Positions 18,029 through 27,414 are shown, counted from the stretch's first letter. The stretch is 64,000 nucleotides of DNA from Sphaerothrix epifaneia (GCF_042788235.1 NZ_JBHZOL010000065.1:1-64000); one strand, 5' to 3'. The notes: generated from the sequence alone by a model not told the origin. Numbers and translations are program-made.

Positions 18029-21000
18029 ATGTTGCCAGAACAACAACAGCGAATTATGGGCTACTTTATTGAGGAGGCTAAAGACCACCTCAATACGATT
18101 GAGCAAGGCTTGCTGAATCTTCAGGCGACGATTGAAGACCCTGAAATGGCTAACGAAGTCTTTCGGGCAGCTCACTCTGTTAAAGGGGGAGCTGCGATGC
18201 TCGGAATTGAGAGCATGCAACGAGCCTCCCATCGTTTGGAAGACTACTTCAAAATCCTCAAAGAGTCGCCAGTTCGCGTTGATCGGGCCTTGGAAACCAT
18301 GTGCCTACAGGTTTTTGATGCCTTGCAAGAGCTTTTAGAGCAGCTCCAAGGCCCCTTTGGTCTGACCGAAGACAAGGCTCAAGAGATCATGACGAATGTA
18401 GAGCCTGTTTTTGGTCAGTTAGACGCGCACTTGAATAGCTTGGTGCAAGAAAATGCAGCTGCCCCTGCTGCTGCCGCTGTTCAGCCTGCTGTGAGACAAC
18501 CCTCAGTCGTTGCCAATCATGCAGAGCAAAGTGCCTTAAAACTGGTCTTTAAGAGCGATGTTCCCAGTCATCTGCGAGAGATGCTGAGTCTCTTTAAGCA
18601 AAATGATTCACCCGCTACCCGGCAGCAGTTGCAAGAAGTGTGCGATTCGCTTAACGGAGTTGGGGAGCAATTTGACCTGGCTAGCTGGTGTGATTTGGCT
18701 AAAACGGCTAAAGCCGCGATCGCCTGTACAGACAATACCTATCGTGCTTTAGCCCCTGTTGTGATCAAAGATCTCAAGCAAGGCCAAGATCTCATCTTGT
18801 CAGGTCGTGCTGCTGAAGTGAGCGTGTCTGAAACGTTACAGCAGATGCTGCCTGAAGACAGCCTACTGTTAGACGAGTCTGCGGCGCTAGAAGACCTCCT
18901 AGATGATGACGAGGTAGCAGTCGATGCTGATCTAGGCGATTTGTTTGAAGATGCAGCCGAACCCGTAGACAGTCTTGATCTCGGCATTGATAATGCTGAT
19001 TCAGCCGACTTTTTAGCCGCTGATGATTCATCGCTAAATGGCGATTTAGCGGGTTTAGACGATGCGGCTGATCTCACTACCGATGATTTGATAGCTGCAG
19101 GAGCGACTGAACCCCCCTTACACCCCACCACCACCCACAACGGCCCAGAAGTCGGGACGGCTGAGTTGAATAGCTTGGCCGATCTGTTTGAAGGCGATAT
19201 GGAGGCGCTTGATACCACCTGGCAAGAGGAAGTCGCCGAAGACATTTTGCTAGAAAACCCGGATGCCCTAGACGTTGATATCTCTAATGATTTTTCTGAT
19301 TTGTTAACCGAAGGGGCTGCTGACGAAGATCAACAGATGTTGTCAGCTACAGACGATCTCGGTGAGCTGTTTGGGGAGGATACCTCTGATCTAGAAGCTC
19401 CAGATGCGGTCACTCACGCTGGTGAACCTGAAGCAGATATGTCTGATTTATTAGACATGTTTGATGGCGAGTCGGCTGCAAGTGAAAGTGCTGCACCAGA
19501 AGCTGAAGCCGATCTAACGCTGTTAGAGACAGCCGCACCAAGTTCAAAGACGCCAGTGGGAATGAGCGAAGGGCTAGATGAGCTAGATGACTTTTTTAAC
19601 GAATTTGAAGGAGATGCTGCCGTTGGCTTGCCACCAGCAGCAAGCGCTTCAGACCCAGTTGCTACCCAAGATTTCGACGATGTCTTTGCTATGGCAGAGG
19701 CAAGTGCAGCCGACAGCCTACCCGATAGCACAACTGCTGAGGGAGAACCAGAGGCTCTTTTTAGCGACGAGCCAGCAGTAGATGGTTCTTTAGAGCCTGA
19801 AACGACTCGTTTGTCTGAGTTAGACGCTGATTTAGAAAGTGATTTGTGGTCAGATGACGTGAATCTTTCTGACTCCAATTTTGAGGATGCTGCTGTTGCT
19901 TCGCTAACTTTCGAGCCTGAAGAAATTAGTGATCCTTGGGTTGCTGAGACTCAGGCAGCTTCAGGGATAGACCTCGACTTGGAAGCTGATACCAGCAATG
20001 AAATGCTAGATTCTTTACTGCCAGAAGATATGGCTGATGAAGAAGCTTCCCTGGATTTAACCGCAGATCTTTTCACGGCGGCAGCAGAAACCGAAAACTT
20101 AGAGTTAGAGACACCTGATTGGCCATTTTCAGCCGAGTCTACCCCGCTAGAGAGCGCGGATGAAGCCGCTGAGCTTAACTTCGACCTCGACAGCTTTGAC
20201 ACCCCAGAACCAGAACTCAGCGCTGCGGGAGAGACCTCCTTAGAAAGTTTCGAAGATCTGCTGTTTGAAGAGGTTTCAGACCCTGCCGAATCGTTGTCTC
20301 CCGATACCGCAGGCAGCGATAGTGATTTAACGTTTGAGCTAGATAACGTCGAAACTTTAGACACTTCAGATTTGGCAGCGGTAGACGAATTCAGCCTAGA
20401 CTTCGACGATATTGGCAAATCAACCGAGCCATCAGCAGACGAGAGTACTGCCGACTTTTCTTTTGCCGACACTAGCGAAGGGCTAAATGGGGCTGAGGCA
20501 GATGACTCCAGTTTGCTGGAGCTAGAAGCTACTGAAGAAGATTTTTCTTCTATCTTTGACGAAGAAGAGGCGGATAACACTGAAATTCAGGTTGGTGACA
20601 GCGACGAAGATTTCTCTGGGTTGTTCGATCAACCCGAAAGTTCACAAGCAATTGATGAGACAAGCTTTGAGGAACTTTCAGAGACAGCCGCAGCAGGGAT
20701 AGATGATTTCTCCGAATTGGCTGTAGCCGATGAAGAGCAGACCGATGAGGAGCTAGATGGGCTTTTTGCCAATAGTCTCTCCTCTGAGGCAAGCGAAGAT
20801 TTCCTGACTTTAGAAGAGGATGATTTAGAGTTAGCGGCGATCGCCTCGGCAGAACCCATCGCTACAGCAGCGGCAGCTTCTGAAGAGATCAACACAGAAG
20901 CATTTGATAGCCTTTTTGCTGAAGCGGATGAAGCAGCTACTGATGATTTAGAAGCTGACTTTGATCTAGACACCACCAATCTAGAAGATGACTTCAATCT

Positions 21001-24000
21001 AGACGAAATTAGCTCAGAAGATAGCTCTACAGACAGCGCAGACTCTTTGGAAGCGCTGTTGGCAGATTCATCTGACGAGCTAGCAGAGTGGCCCAACCCG
21101 GAAGAAACGGCATCTGAGTTTGACAGCCTGCTAGACGATTCCTTAGAGACGCTAGAAGACAATGCCACAGACCCAGAAGGGGCAGCCTTTGCTGACTTGA
21201 ATTTAGAAGATTTAGACGAATCTGAATCAACCGCAACAGACTTAGACGGTTTGCTAGATGAACCTTTTGATCTAGAAGCTGAGGAGGTGTCTCCGGCTGA
21301 GCCATCAGCGGCAGAAGCTTTAGAGGATGACCTGTGGGATAGCCCTGAGGGAGACGCAGAATTTAGCGAAAGTATCGATGCGGCTGATGCCGACTTATCG
21401 TTGTTCAGTGAAGCTGAAGATTCAGGCGATTTTGCCGACTTATTTGCCGCCGATACGGACGAAACAACCACCGCCGTCGAGGATGAGTTGTTGGTTGAAT
21501 CATTTGATGTCGCCACCGATGAAGCAGATGTCATCGACCCTGATTTTTCGCTGGAAATGTTGGATGATGAACTAACTGATGCAGATGACGAAGCTAACGC
21601 CACAGCAGCGTCTTTGGATGATTTAGACTTTTCAGCCGATGAGGATCCGGTTGAACCATCGGAGGTGAACGCTACCTTTGAAATCAATGATGATGAGTTG
21701 ACTGCGTTTGAAACTCAGTTTGCTCAAAACCAGGTTGAGCCAGAAGCATCCGTCGATGATTTAGATCTGTTGTTAGCGTCTGACCAAGCGGTGACGGAGC
21801 TAGATGAAAATAGCGGTGCAGACGATGAGCTGAATTTTCTAGACGGAGATTTTGATGCAGCCGATTTAGCAACTTCGATTTCTTTGACGGCAGCTACCGA
21901 CGCAGACTTGGGCATGGCAGGTGAGGTAGCTGCAGAACCCCTCGAAACACAGCTAGAGGGTGTGGAGAATGAAGCTGATGAGGCTGATTTTGCGGAGTTA
22001 GATTCTTTGCTCGAAGAGCCAGCAGCGGCGATCGCAGATGCCACGGAAGTAGGTGATGATTTCAGCGATTTAGAAGCGCTTTTAGATGACTCTACAGCAG
22101 AAGATCAGCCTGATACGACAGCTAACGTGCCGCTGGCTGAGCACTCAGAAGCAGATACTGACTTTGCTGACCTAGAAGCCTTGCTGGATGAAGAGTCTGA
22201 GATAGCCGATAACAGTACGTTTGCGGCAGCAGAAATTACCGATTCAGGTAGCGATTTTGAAGAAAATGGCAATGAATTTGAGGATCTAGAACGCCTGTTA
22301 GAGGAAGCTGACCAGACCCTAGGTGGCGGCGGATCAACGGCAAGTTTACGGTCTGCGCCCCAGCGATCGCGACGTCCGGCTCGACGCGGTAGCAGCATTT
22401 TAGGCGAACAGACCATGCGGGTTTCGGTCAAGCACCTAGATAACCTGAGCAACCTAGTTGGGGAACTGGTTGTCAACCGCAACACCCTAGAACAAGACCA
22501 AGAACGTCTACGGCAGTTTTTAGACAACTTGATGTTCCAGGTGCAGCAACTCAATGATGTCGGCCAACGGATGCGGGATCTCTATGAGCGATCGCTCCTA
22601 GAAAGCTCTCTGATTTCTAGTCGCCAAAGTTATCAAATAGCTGGTAGCCGCCGTCCGGAAGAAAAAGCCAGCCACTCCACCGGAGCGACTTTCGATGCTT
22701 TAGAGATGGATCGCTTTACAGGCTTTCACACGCTCTCCCAAGAAATGATCGAGCTGATCGTCCGGGTGCGAGAGTCAGCCTCTGACATCGGCTACACAAT
22801 TGAGTCGGCTGACCAGGTGACACGCCAGTTCCGCCAGGTAACGACCCAGCTACAAGAAGGACTCAACAAGGCTCGCATGGTGCCTTTTGCCCAAACTGCC
22901 GATCGCTTGCCCAGAGCAGTACGCGATATTTCAGTCAAGTGTGGCAAAGAGGCTCGCCTAATTGTCGAAGGCCGAGACACGCTAATCGACAAAATGATTT
23001 TGGAACAGCTTTATGACCCGATGACCCATCTGGTCAACAACGCCATTACCCACGGCATTGAACCGCCAGAAGCCAGAGGTGCCCAAGGCAAACCTCGAGA
23101 GGGTCAGATCACGGTTCGAGCCTTTTACCAGGGTAACCAAACCGTTATCTACGTTGCTGATGATGGCGGCGGCATTGATGCCGAGTTAGTCAAAGAGAAA
23201 GCCGTTCAAAAAGGATTAATTACCTCAGTCGAAGCCCGCAATATTTCCATTCATGACGTGTATGAGCTGCTGTTCCACCCCGGCTTTAGCACTCGTGACC
23301 AAGCTGATGACTTTGCTGGGCGCGGTGTGGGAATGGACGTAGTACGCACTTACCTGGCGCAAATTCGCGGCAACATTACAATTGACTCTGAAATTGGTAA
23401 AGGAACTAGCTTTACGATTCGACTACCGCTGACGCTGAGCATTTCGAAGGCACTAACCTGTATCAGCAATCAGGCGCGTATTGCCTTTCCGATGGATGGC
23501 GTCGAAGACATGATTGACGTGCCCAAAGAGCGTATTCAAGAAAATGATCAGGGACAAACCTGCATTCTCTGGCGCGATACGTTGTTACCTTTTCAACCCC
23601 TTTCTGATTTGCTGCAGTTTAACCGCACCCTTGGCAGGGGACGTATTTATGGCGGTAATCAAGATGATGAGGTCATCTCGATTGTAATTTTGCGTAGCGC
23701 TAGCACCAACATTGCCCTGCAAGTCGATCAGGTTATTGGCGAACAAGAAATCGTTATTAAACAGCTCGAAGGGCCAGTTCCTAAACCGATGGGAATTGCG
23801 GGTGCTACGGTGCTGGGTGATGGCCGCGTGATGCCAATTGCCGATGTTTTAGAATTGATCGATCTCTCCATGGGACGGGTTCGTCGCGAACCGAACACTT
23901 CTCTGTGGGGGCAATTAGAAGAAGCTAGAGCGGACGTACCTGTAGAACCGATTAAGACAGAGCCGACAGTGCTGATTGTCGATGATTCGATTACCGTGCG

Positions 24001-24367
24001 TGAGCTATTGTCAATGAGCTTTAACAAGGTTGGCTACCGAGTTGAGCAAGCCCGCGACGGTCAGGAAGCATGGGAAAAATTGCGATCGGGGCTACCCTGT
24101 GATCTTGTATTCTGCGATATTGAGATGCCTCGAATGGACGGCTTAGAACTGCTATCGCGGATGCAGAAAGATCCTAGCCTGAGTGAGATCCCCATTGCGA
24201 TGTTGACTTCGCGCGGTGCCGATCGACATCGACAGATGGCAGTTGACCTCGGCGCTAGTGGTTACTTTACCAAACCTTATTTAGAAGAAGTGCTGTTAGA
24301 CGCGGCTCAACGGATGCTCAATGGCGAAATTTTGGCCAGCGGTAAAACCGAGAGTGCCTCTAGCTAG
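18029..24367 (+). CDS. hmpE: Hybrid CheA histidine kinase with giant acidic linker (HmpE/PilL)
   Basis: The order of parts is: Hpt domain with phospho-His H49 (AAHSVKGGAAMLG); a helical region to about 260; an acidic Asp/Glu/Ala/Ser/Leu-rich stretch at about 262-1430; a basic patch (QRSRRPARRGS); dimerisation and HATPase from about 1460 with HLVNNAITHGIE near 1665 and DDGGGID near 1711; a CheW domain from about 1804; and a receiver from about 1979 with phosphoacceptor D2030 (LVFCDIEMPRMDG). At 2112 residues it is far longer than a typical CheA of 650-1100. An AGGGGG motif precedes the ATG. It phosphorylates the operon's CheY and PatA-like proteins. The reading frame is intact through the repeats. 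Confidence 0.9.
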   Translation: MLPEQQQRIMGYFIEEAKDHLNTIEQGLLNLQATIEDPEMANEVFRAAHSVKGGAAMLGIESMQRASHRLEDYFKILKESPVRVDRALETMCLQVFDALQELLEQLQGPFGLTEDKAQEIMTNVEPVFGQLDAHLNSLVQENAAAPAAAAVQPAVRQPSVVANHAEQSALKLVFKSDVPSHLREMLSLFKQNDSPATRQQLQEVCDSLNGVGEQFDLASWCDLAKTAKAAIACTDNTYRALAPVVIKDLKQGQDLILSGRAAEVSVSETLQQMLPEDSLLLDESAALEDLLDDDEVAVDADLGDLFEDAAEPVDSLDLGIDNADSADFLAADDSSLNGDLAGLDDAADLTTDDLIAAGATEPPLHPTTTHNGPEVGTAELNSLADLFEGDMEALDTTWQEEVAEDILLENPDALDVDISNDFSDLLTEGAADEDQQMLSATDDLGELFGEDTSDLEAPDAVTHAGEPEADMSDLLDMFDGESAASESAAPEAEADLTLLETAAPSSKTPVGMSEGLDELDDFFNEFEGDAAVGLPPAASASDPVATQDFDDVFAMAEASAADSLPDSTTAEGEPEALFSDEPAVDGSLEPETTRLSELDADLESDLWSDDVNLSDSNFEDAAVASLTFEPEEISDPWVAETQAASGIDLDLEADTSNEMLDSLLPEDMADEEASLDLTADLFTAAAETENLELETPDWPFSAESTPLESADEAAELNFDLDSFDTPEPELSAAGETSLESFEDLLFEEVSDPAESLSPDTAGSDSDLTFELDNVETLDTSDLAAVDEFSLDFDDIGKSTEPSADESTADFSFADTSEGLNGAEADDSSLLELEATEEDFSSIFDEEEADNTEIQVGDSDEDFSGLFDQPESSQAIDETSFEELSETAAAGIDDFSELAVADEEQTDEELDGLFANSLSSEASEDFLTLEEDDLELAAIASAEPIATAAAASEEINTEAFDSLFAEADEAATDDLEADFDLDTTNLEDDFNLDEISSEDSSTDSADSLEALLADSSDELAEWPNPEETASEFDSLLDDSLETLEDNATDPEGAAFADLNLEDLDESESTATDLDGLLDEPFDLEAEEVSPAEPSAAEALEDDLWDSPEGDAEFSESIDAADADLSLFSEAEDSGDFADLFAADTDETTTAVEDELLVESFDVATDEADVIDPDFSLEMLDDELTDADDEANATAASLDDLDFSADEDPVEPSEVNATFEINDDELTAFETQFAQNQVEPEASVDDLDLLLASDQAVTELDENSGADDELNFLDGDFDAADLATSISLTAATDADLGMAGEVAAEPLETQLEGVENEADEADFAELDSLLEEPAAAIADATEVGDDFSDLEALLDDSTAEDQPDTTANVPLAEHSEADTDFADLEALLDEESEIADNSTFAAAEITDSGSDFEENGNEFEDLERLLEEADQTLGGGGSTASLRSAPQRSRRPARRGSSILGEQTMRVSVKHLDNLSNLVGELVVNRNTLEQDQERLRQFLDNLMFQVQQLNDVGQRMRDLYERSLLESSLISSRQSYQIAGSRRPEEKASHSTGATFDALEMDRFTGFHTLSQEMIELIVRVRESASDIGYTIESADQVTRQFRQVTTQLQEGLNKARMVPFAQTADRLPRAVRDISVKCGKEARLIVEGRDTLIDKMILEQLYDPMTHLVNNAITHGIEPPEARGAQGKPREGQITVRAFYQGNQTVIYVADDGGGIDAELVKEKAVQKGLITSVEARNISIHDVYELLFHPGFSTRDQADDFAGRGVGMDVVRTYLAQIRGNITIDSEIGKGTSFTIRLPLTLSISKALTCISNQARIAFPMDGVEDMIDVPKERIQENDQGQTCILWRDTLLPFQPLSDLLQFNRTLGRGRIYGGNQDDEVISIVILRSASTNIALQVDQVIGEQEIVIKQLEGPVPKPMGIAGATVLGDGRVMPIADVLELIDLSMGRVRREPNTSLWGQLEEARADVPVEPIKTEPTVLIVDDSITVRELLSMSFNKVGYRVEQARDGQEAWEKLRSGLPCDLVFCDIEMPRMDGLELLSRMQKDPSLSEIPIAMLTSRGADRHRQMAVDLGASGYFTKPYLEEVLLDAAQRMLNGEILASGKTESASS
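18812..22330 (+). repeat. Acidic degenerate-motif region inside hmpE
   Basis: The encoded stretch contains at least 20 copies of a motif with hydrophobic-x-x-Leu/Val/Ile-Leu/Phe followed by acidic residues, for example LEDLLDD, LGDLFED, FSDLL, FDSLF, FSSIFDEE, LDSLLEE, LEALLDE. Spacers are 20-60 residues of Asp, Glu, Ser, Ala and Thr. At DNA level the copies are diverged, so this is a protein-level repeat. Confidence 0.8.
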
Positions 24368-24402
24368 CGGCTTGCCTGAGCGGCCACGTATGCTTGTCTT
24401 TT

Positions 24403-24438
24403 AGCGCCTTAGCGGTTTAAACGTTTGAGGCGCTTTTA
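24403..24438 (+). terminator. Rho-independent terminator of the hmp operon
   Basis: AGCGCCT (24403-24409) pairs with AGGCGCT (24428-24434) and is followed by TTTAT. An inner GTTTAAAC palindrome sits in the loop. It lies 36 bases after the hmpE stop. Confidence 0.65.
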
Positions 24439-24442
24439 TCGC

Positions 24443-24523
24443 TAAAGAAAGGCGAGGACAAAAGGAAAACTTTTCTGCCAGTGGCGTTGAGTCATTGACG
24501 TGTCTCAACGCTTGTGGCTACAG
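24443..24523 (+). repeat. Dispersed intergenic repeat, copy A
   Basis: This copy runs from TAAAG through AAAAGGAAAACTTTTCTG and TGTCTCAACGCTTGTGG to CTACAG. It shares order, spacing and orientation with copies at 30780, 45599 and 63569. It lies between hmpE and the dehydrogenase gene. It contains GTTGAG ... CTCAAC, which can form a small hairpin. Confidence 0.6.
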
Positions 24524-24599
24524 CTATATCTATAGAGCAGCCCCACAAACTTGATTAATCTGCCTAAGATACAACCAGACATAAAACAGGATATTTGCC

Positions 24600-25466
24600 G
24601 TGCAAGTCAGCCTCTTCGGGACAGGATTGATGGGGCAACCAATGGCCCTTAGACTTAGTCAAAAAGGTCATCAAGTGACTGCTTATAACCGTACCGCTGC
24701 CAAACTTGCAGATTTGGAGGCCGCTGGGATTTCTGTCACCACGCTGGCTAAAGAAGCTATTCACGCTTCAGACTGTTTGATTTTGATGTTGGCGGATGCC
24801 GCTGCTATTCACCAAACTCTGCTGACCCCAGAGGTAAAAGCAAGCTTAGGCGATCGCAGCGTTATTCAAATGGGCACAATTGCGCCTGAGCAAAGCCGTG
24901 CGATCGCAGAAGCGGTGACGGCTGTGGGCGGAGCCTATTTAGAAGCGCCTGTGCTGGGCAGCATTCCGCAAGTCAAAGCTGGTAGCTTGCAGGTTATGGT
25001 GGGTAGCACACCTGAACAGTTTGCCCAATGGTCGCCGCTGTTGCAAATCTTTGGTCAGCCAATGCACTTAGGCTCAGTAGGAGCCGCTGCCGCCACCAAG
25101 CTAGCCATGAACCAACTCATTGGCGCTCTAACAGTGGGGTTTGCTCAAAGTCTGGCTTTGGTGCAGCGAGAGGGCATCGAAACTGAAAAGTTTATGGCTA
25201 TCGTGCGAGAAAGCGCCCTCTACGCACCGACTTTTGATAAAAAACTTGATCGAATGCTGGATCGCAACTTTGACGATCCCAATTTTCCGACCAAGCATTT
25301 ACTCAAAGATATGAATTTGTTTATTGAGGCAGCTCAGTCAGCGGGACTCAAAGCTGACTTGACCGAAAGCGTTAGCCAGATAGCCCAAACTGCGATCGCC
25401 AGTGGACTTGCCGACCAGGACTATGCGGCTCTTTATGCAGTCATTAACCCCGTTGATGACGAATAA
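24600..25466 (+). CDS. Beta-hydroxyacid dehydrogenase (3-hydroxyisobutyrate dehydrogenase family)
   Basis: The N-terminal Rossmann motif is GTGLMGQPMALRLSQKGH, followed by NRT, which suggests NADP preference. Substrate-binding APVLGSIPQVKAGSLQVMVGS and catalytic-Lys region AAAATKLAMNQL follow, then FPTKHLLKDMNL near the C-terminus. This matches the family that includes glyoxylate/succinic semialdehyde reductase and 3-hydroxyisobutyrate dehydrogenase. The actual aldehyde or hydroxyacid is not determined. Start is GTG 24600; there is no strong ribosome-binding site. Copy A of the dispersed repeat lies just upstream. Confidence 0.85.
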   Translation: MQVSLFGTGLMGQPMALRLSQKGHQVTAYNRTAAKLADLEAAGISVTTLAKEAIHASDCLILMLADAAAIHQTLLTPEVKASLGDRSVIQMGTIAPEQSRAIAEAVTAVGGAYLEAPVLGSIPQVKAGSLQVMVGSTPEQFAQWSPLLQIFGQPMHLGSVGAAAATKLAMNQLIGALTVGFAQSLALVQREGIETEKFMAIVRESALYAPTFDKKLDRMLDRNFDDPNFPTKHLLKDMNLFIEAAQSAGLKADLTESVSQIAQTAIASGLADQDYAALYAVINPVDDE

Positions 25467-25472
25467 CCCAGC

Positions 25473-26228
25473 TTACGCAATCAAAGCCGGAGCTTGGGAA
25501 ATTTGACCAAAGCGGCGATCGCGGCTTTGATATTGCCGTAGAACCTGGTGGAAAACTTGCCGATCAAAATCGGGCCAGTGGACTTCGGTAAAGACCATCT
25601 CAGCATAGGCGAGCTGCCACAGCAGATAGTTACTCAAGCGCTGTTCACCACTGGTCCGAATCAGCAAATCGGGGTCAGGGCAATCTCGGGTGTAGAGCGT
25701 GCGACTAATCAGCGTCTCATCAATAGCGGTGGCGGAAAGTTCTCCCCGCTCTACCTGGGCTGCTAAGGCTTGGCAGGCGCGGGCAATTTCGTCGCGGCTG
25801 CCATAGTTTACTGCCACATTTAGCGTTACAGCCTGATTGTGAGCGGTTTCGGTGGTGGCCCAAGCGATCGTTTGCTGAAGCGACAGCGGTAGTTCTGCCA
25901 GATTACCTAAAAACTGAATGCGCACGCCTTCTTGCTGCATTTCAGCCAGCTCTTTACGCAAAAGCCGCTCAAACAGCCCCATGAGAAAATTGACTTCTTC
26001 TAACGGACGTCGCCAGTTTTCGGTAGAAAAGGCATAGGCAGTCAAAACCTGAATACCCCAGTCTTTGCAACAGCGCAGCAGATTTTTTAGAGCCTCAGCG
26101 CCGCGACGATGGCCCATGATTCGAGGCAGACCGCGACGTTCAGCCCAGCGGCCATTACCATCCATAATTACGGCCACATGATGAGGCAAGCAGCGAAAGT
26201 CAAGATCGTCAGGAAGTTGATGAGTCAT
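25473..26228 (-). CDS. uppS: Isoprenyl transferase (undecaprenyl diphosphate synthase)
   Basis: The cis-prenyltransferase motif HVAVIMDGNGRWAERRG includes the catalytic Asp and phosphate-binding loop. YAFSTENWRRP, the AVNYGSRDEI segment and DLLIRTSGEQRLSNYLLWQ with AEMVFTEVHWPDF complete the family pattern. It makes long-chain polyprenyl diphosphate for cell-wall lipid carriers from FPP and IPP. ATG 26228 is preferred; TTG 26240 adds four residues. It ends 6 bases from the convergent dehydrogenase stop. The ferritin-like gene lies upstream in the same direction. Confidence 0.93.
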   Translation of the reverse strand: MTHQLPDDLDFRCLPHHVAVIMDGNGRWAERRGLPRIMGHRRGAEALKNLLRCCKDWGIQVLTAYAFSTENWRRPLEEVNFLMGLFERLLRKELAEMQQEGVRIQFLGNLAELPLSLQQTIAWATTETAHNQAVTLNVAVNYGSRDEIARACQALAAQVERGELSATAIDETLISRTLYTRDCPDPDLLIRTSGEQRLSNYLLWQLAYAEMVFTEVHWPDFDRQVFHQVLRQYQSRDRRFGQISQAPALIA

Positions 26229-26270
26229 GGTTTTAATCAAGGTTTGAAAAGAATTTTTGATGGACAGAGA

Positions 26271-27260
26271 TTACATTGGGTTTAGGGGTTGACCCAAAAG
26301 CCTTTGCAATTCGGCTGAAGTTAAGCCCTGGTTCCACTGCCATAGGCACTTCATCACTTGGCCGAGAGCATACAGAAACGTCAGACGATGTTGCCATGAC
26401 CACTGCGGCCAGCCCAGCACTTTTTTCATTCGATGTAACGTGTGGCATAAACTTCCCTGGCGATGAGGATTATGCAGTTTTTCATAGAATGCCCGCATGA
26501 GGATTTGAGCGAGAGACAGCAGCGAAGCAGTTGGAAACAACCAGCGACCAAAACCCCAAAATTTGGTCATGTGATTAATTTCATCCATCAAGAGTTCTGC
26601 CAAAACGGTTCGTAGCGCTCCGGTGGCATAGACCATTAGCCACAGATATAAACAGGTAGCACCATATTCAGTGGCAACTCGGTGCAAGCCGTGGCGGTAA
26701 AGATCTTGATAGGGATCACCTGTCGGCTGATAGGGGCGAGCGACGTGAGGCTTCAAAACAGGGGGCTGACCCGCTAGCTGGGTGTAGAGCTTTGTCAGAA
26801 CTGGGGTGTGGCGTTTTTCTTCCAGTTCCCAAAGTCCTAAGCGGACAAGGTGGCCGTTTTCGTCTACCGTTCCGCCGACGAATTCAGCCATTGCCGGATG
26901 CAGCTTTGTTAGGTATTGGCGGCTGGCTTGGGTATAGCCCCGAATGGGGGTTTCGGTTTCGATCGCCCCTTTGAGAATAAGCAAAAAAATATCGGCTTCT
27001 AGGCCGATAATCTGTTCGCGATTAATTTCAGTCCACCGAATTTTTTGCCACGGACGCGGACGTGGCGTTTGCCACTGAAGGGGCAGATCGGCTAGGCGAT
27101 CGCGCAAAATATCTGCTCTGAGATACTGTTGCACTAAGTCCCGAATCTGCTGGAAGGACTGGTGGAGGGACAGCGTAGGCGACTGGGCATTGAGTTTAGC
27201 CTCAATGGGTTGATCAAGGTGCTGGGCGGTTGGTTGAGACAAGGTGGCGCTATCATTCAT
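26271..27260 (-). CDS. Ferritin-like di-iron protein (acyl-ACP desaturase-like)
   Basis: This is a helical protein with paired carboxylate/His motifs: EADIFLLILKGAIETE, ELEEKRH (ExxxRH-like), EYGATCLYLW and LMDEINHMTKFWG (ExxH). This spacing matches the four-helix di-iron fold of ferritin-like and soluble desaturase proteins. A substrate cannot be named. The initial frame opens at TTG 27323; ATG 27260 (MNDSATLSQ) looks more natural. The strand and 30-base gap to uppS suggest cotranscription. It is divergent from the STAND gene. Confidence 0.65.
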   Translation of the reverse strand: MNDSATLSQPTAQHLDQPIEAKLNAQSPTLSLHQSFQQIRDLVQQYLRADILRDRLADLPLQWQTPRPRPWQKIRWTEINREQIIGLEADIFLLILKGAIETETPIRGYTQASRQYLTKLHPAMAEFVGGTVDENGHLVRLGLWELEEKRHTPVLTKLYTQLAGQPPVLKPHVARPYQPTGDPYQDLYRHGLHRVATEYGATCLYLWLMVYATGALRTVLAELLMDEINHMTKFWGFGRWLFPTASLLSLAQILMRAFYEKLHNPHRQGSLCHTLHRMKKVLGWPQWSWQHRLTFLYALGQVMKCLWQWNQGLTSAELQRLLGQPLNPM

Positions 27261-27339
27261 TGGCACTATTAGCATGACTAGGGCTTGAAGCTGCTTAGTA
27301 AACTTCAATACCACCCTAAACAAACGCGATCGCCGCGTC

Positions 27340-27379
27340 AGTCGGGCAAAGTCGGCAATTTAGTCGGATAAAGTCGGCA
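27340..27379. promoter_or_regulatory. Four phased AGTCGG hexamers (candidate operator)
   Basis: AGTCGG occurs at 27340, 27350, 27362 and 27372, giving two 18-base units (AGTCGGnnAAAGTCGGCA) repeated at 22 bases. Spacings of 10, 12 and 10 bases place all sites on nearly the same face of the helix. They lie in the short gap between the divergent di-iron and STAND genes, 36 bases before the latter's GTG. Confidence 0.5.
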
Positions 27380-27414
27380 TGGCCGAAATGAGTGCCAATA
27401 GGTAGGCTAAGAGA

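Noticed and set aside
19951..21687. Ser-rich leftward open frames of 209-352 codons opposite hmpE
   Set aside because: They are shadows of the Asp/Glu/Ala/Leu-rich coding strand: acidic codons read as Ser-rich antisense. They have no conserved domains or ribosome-binding sites.
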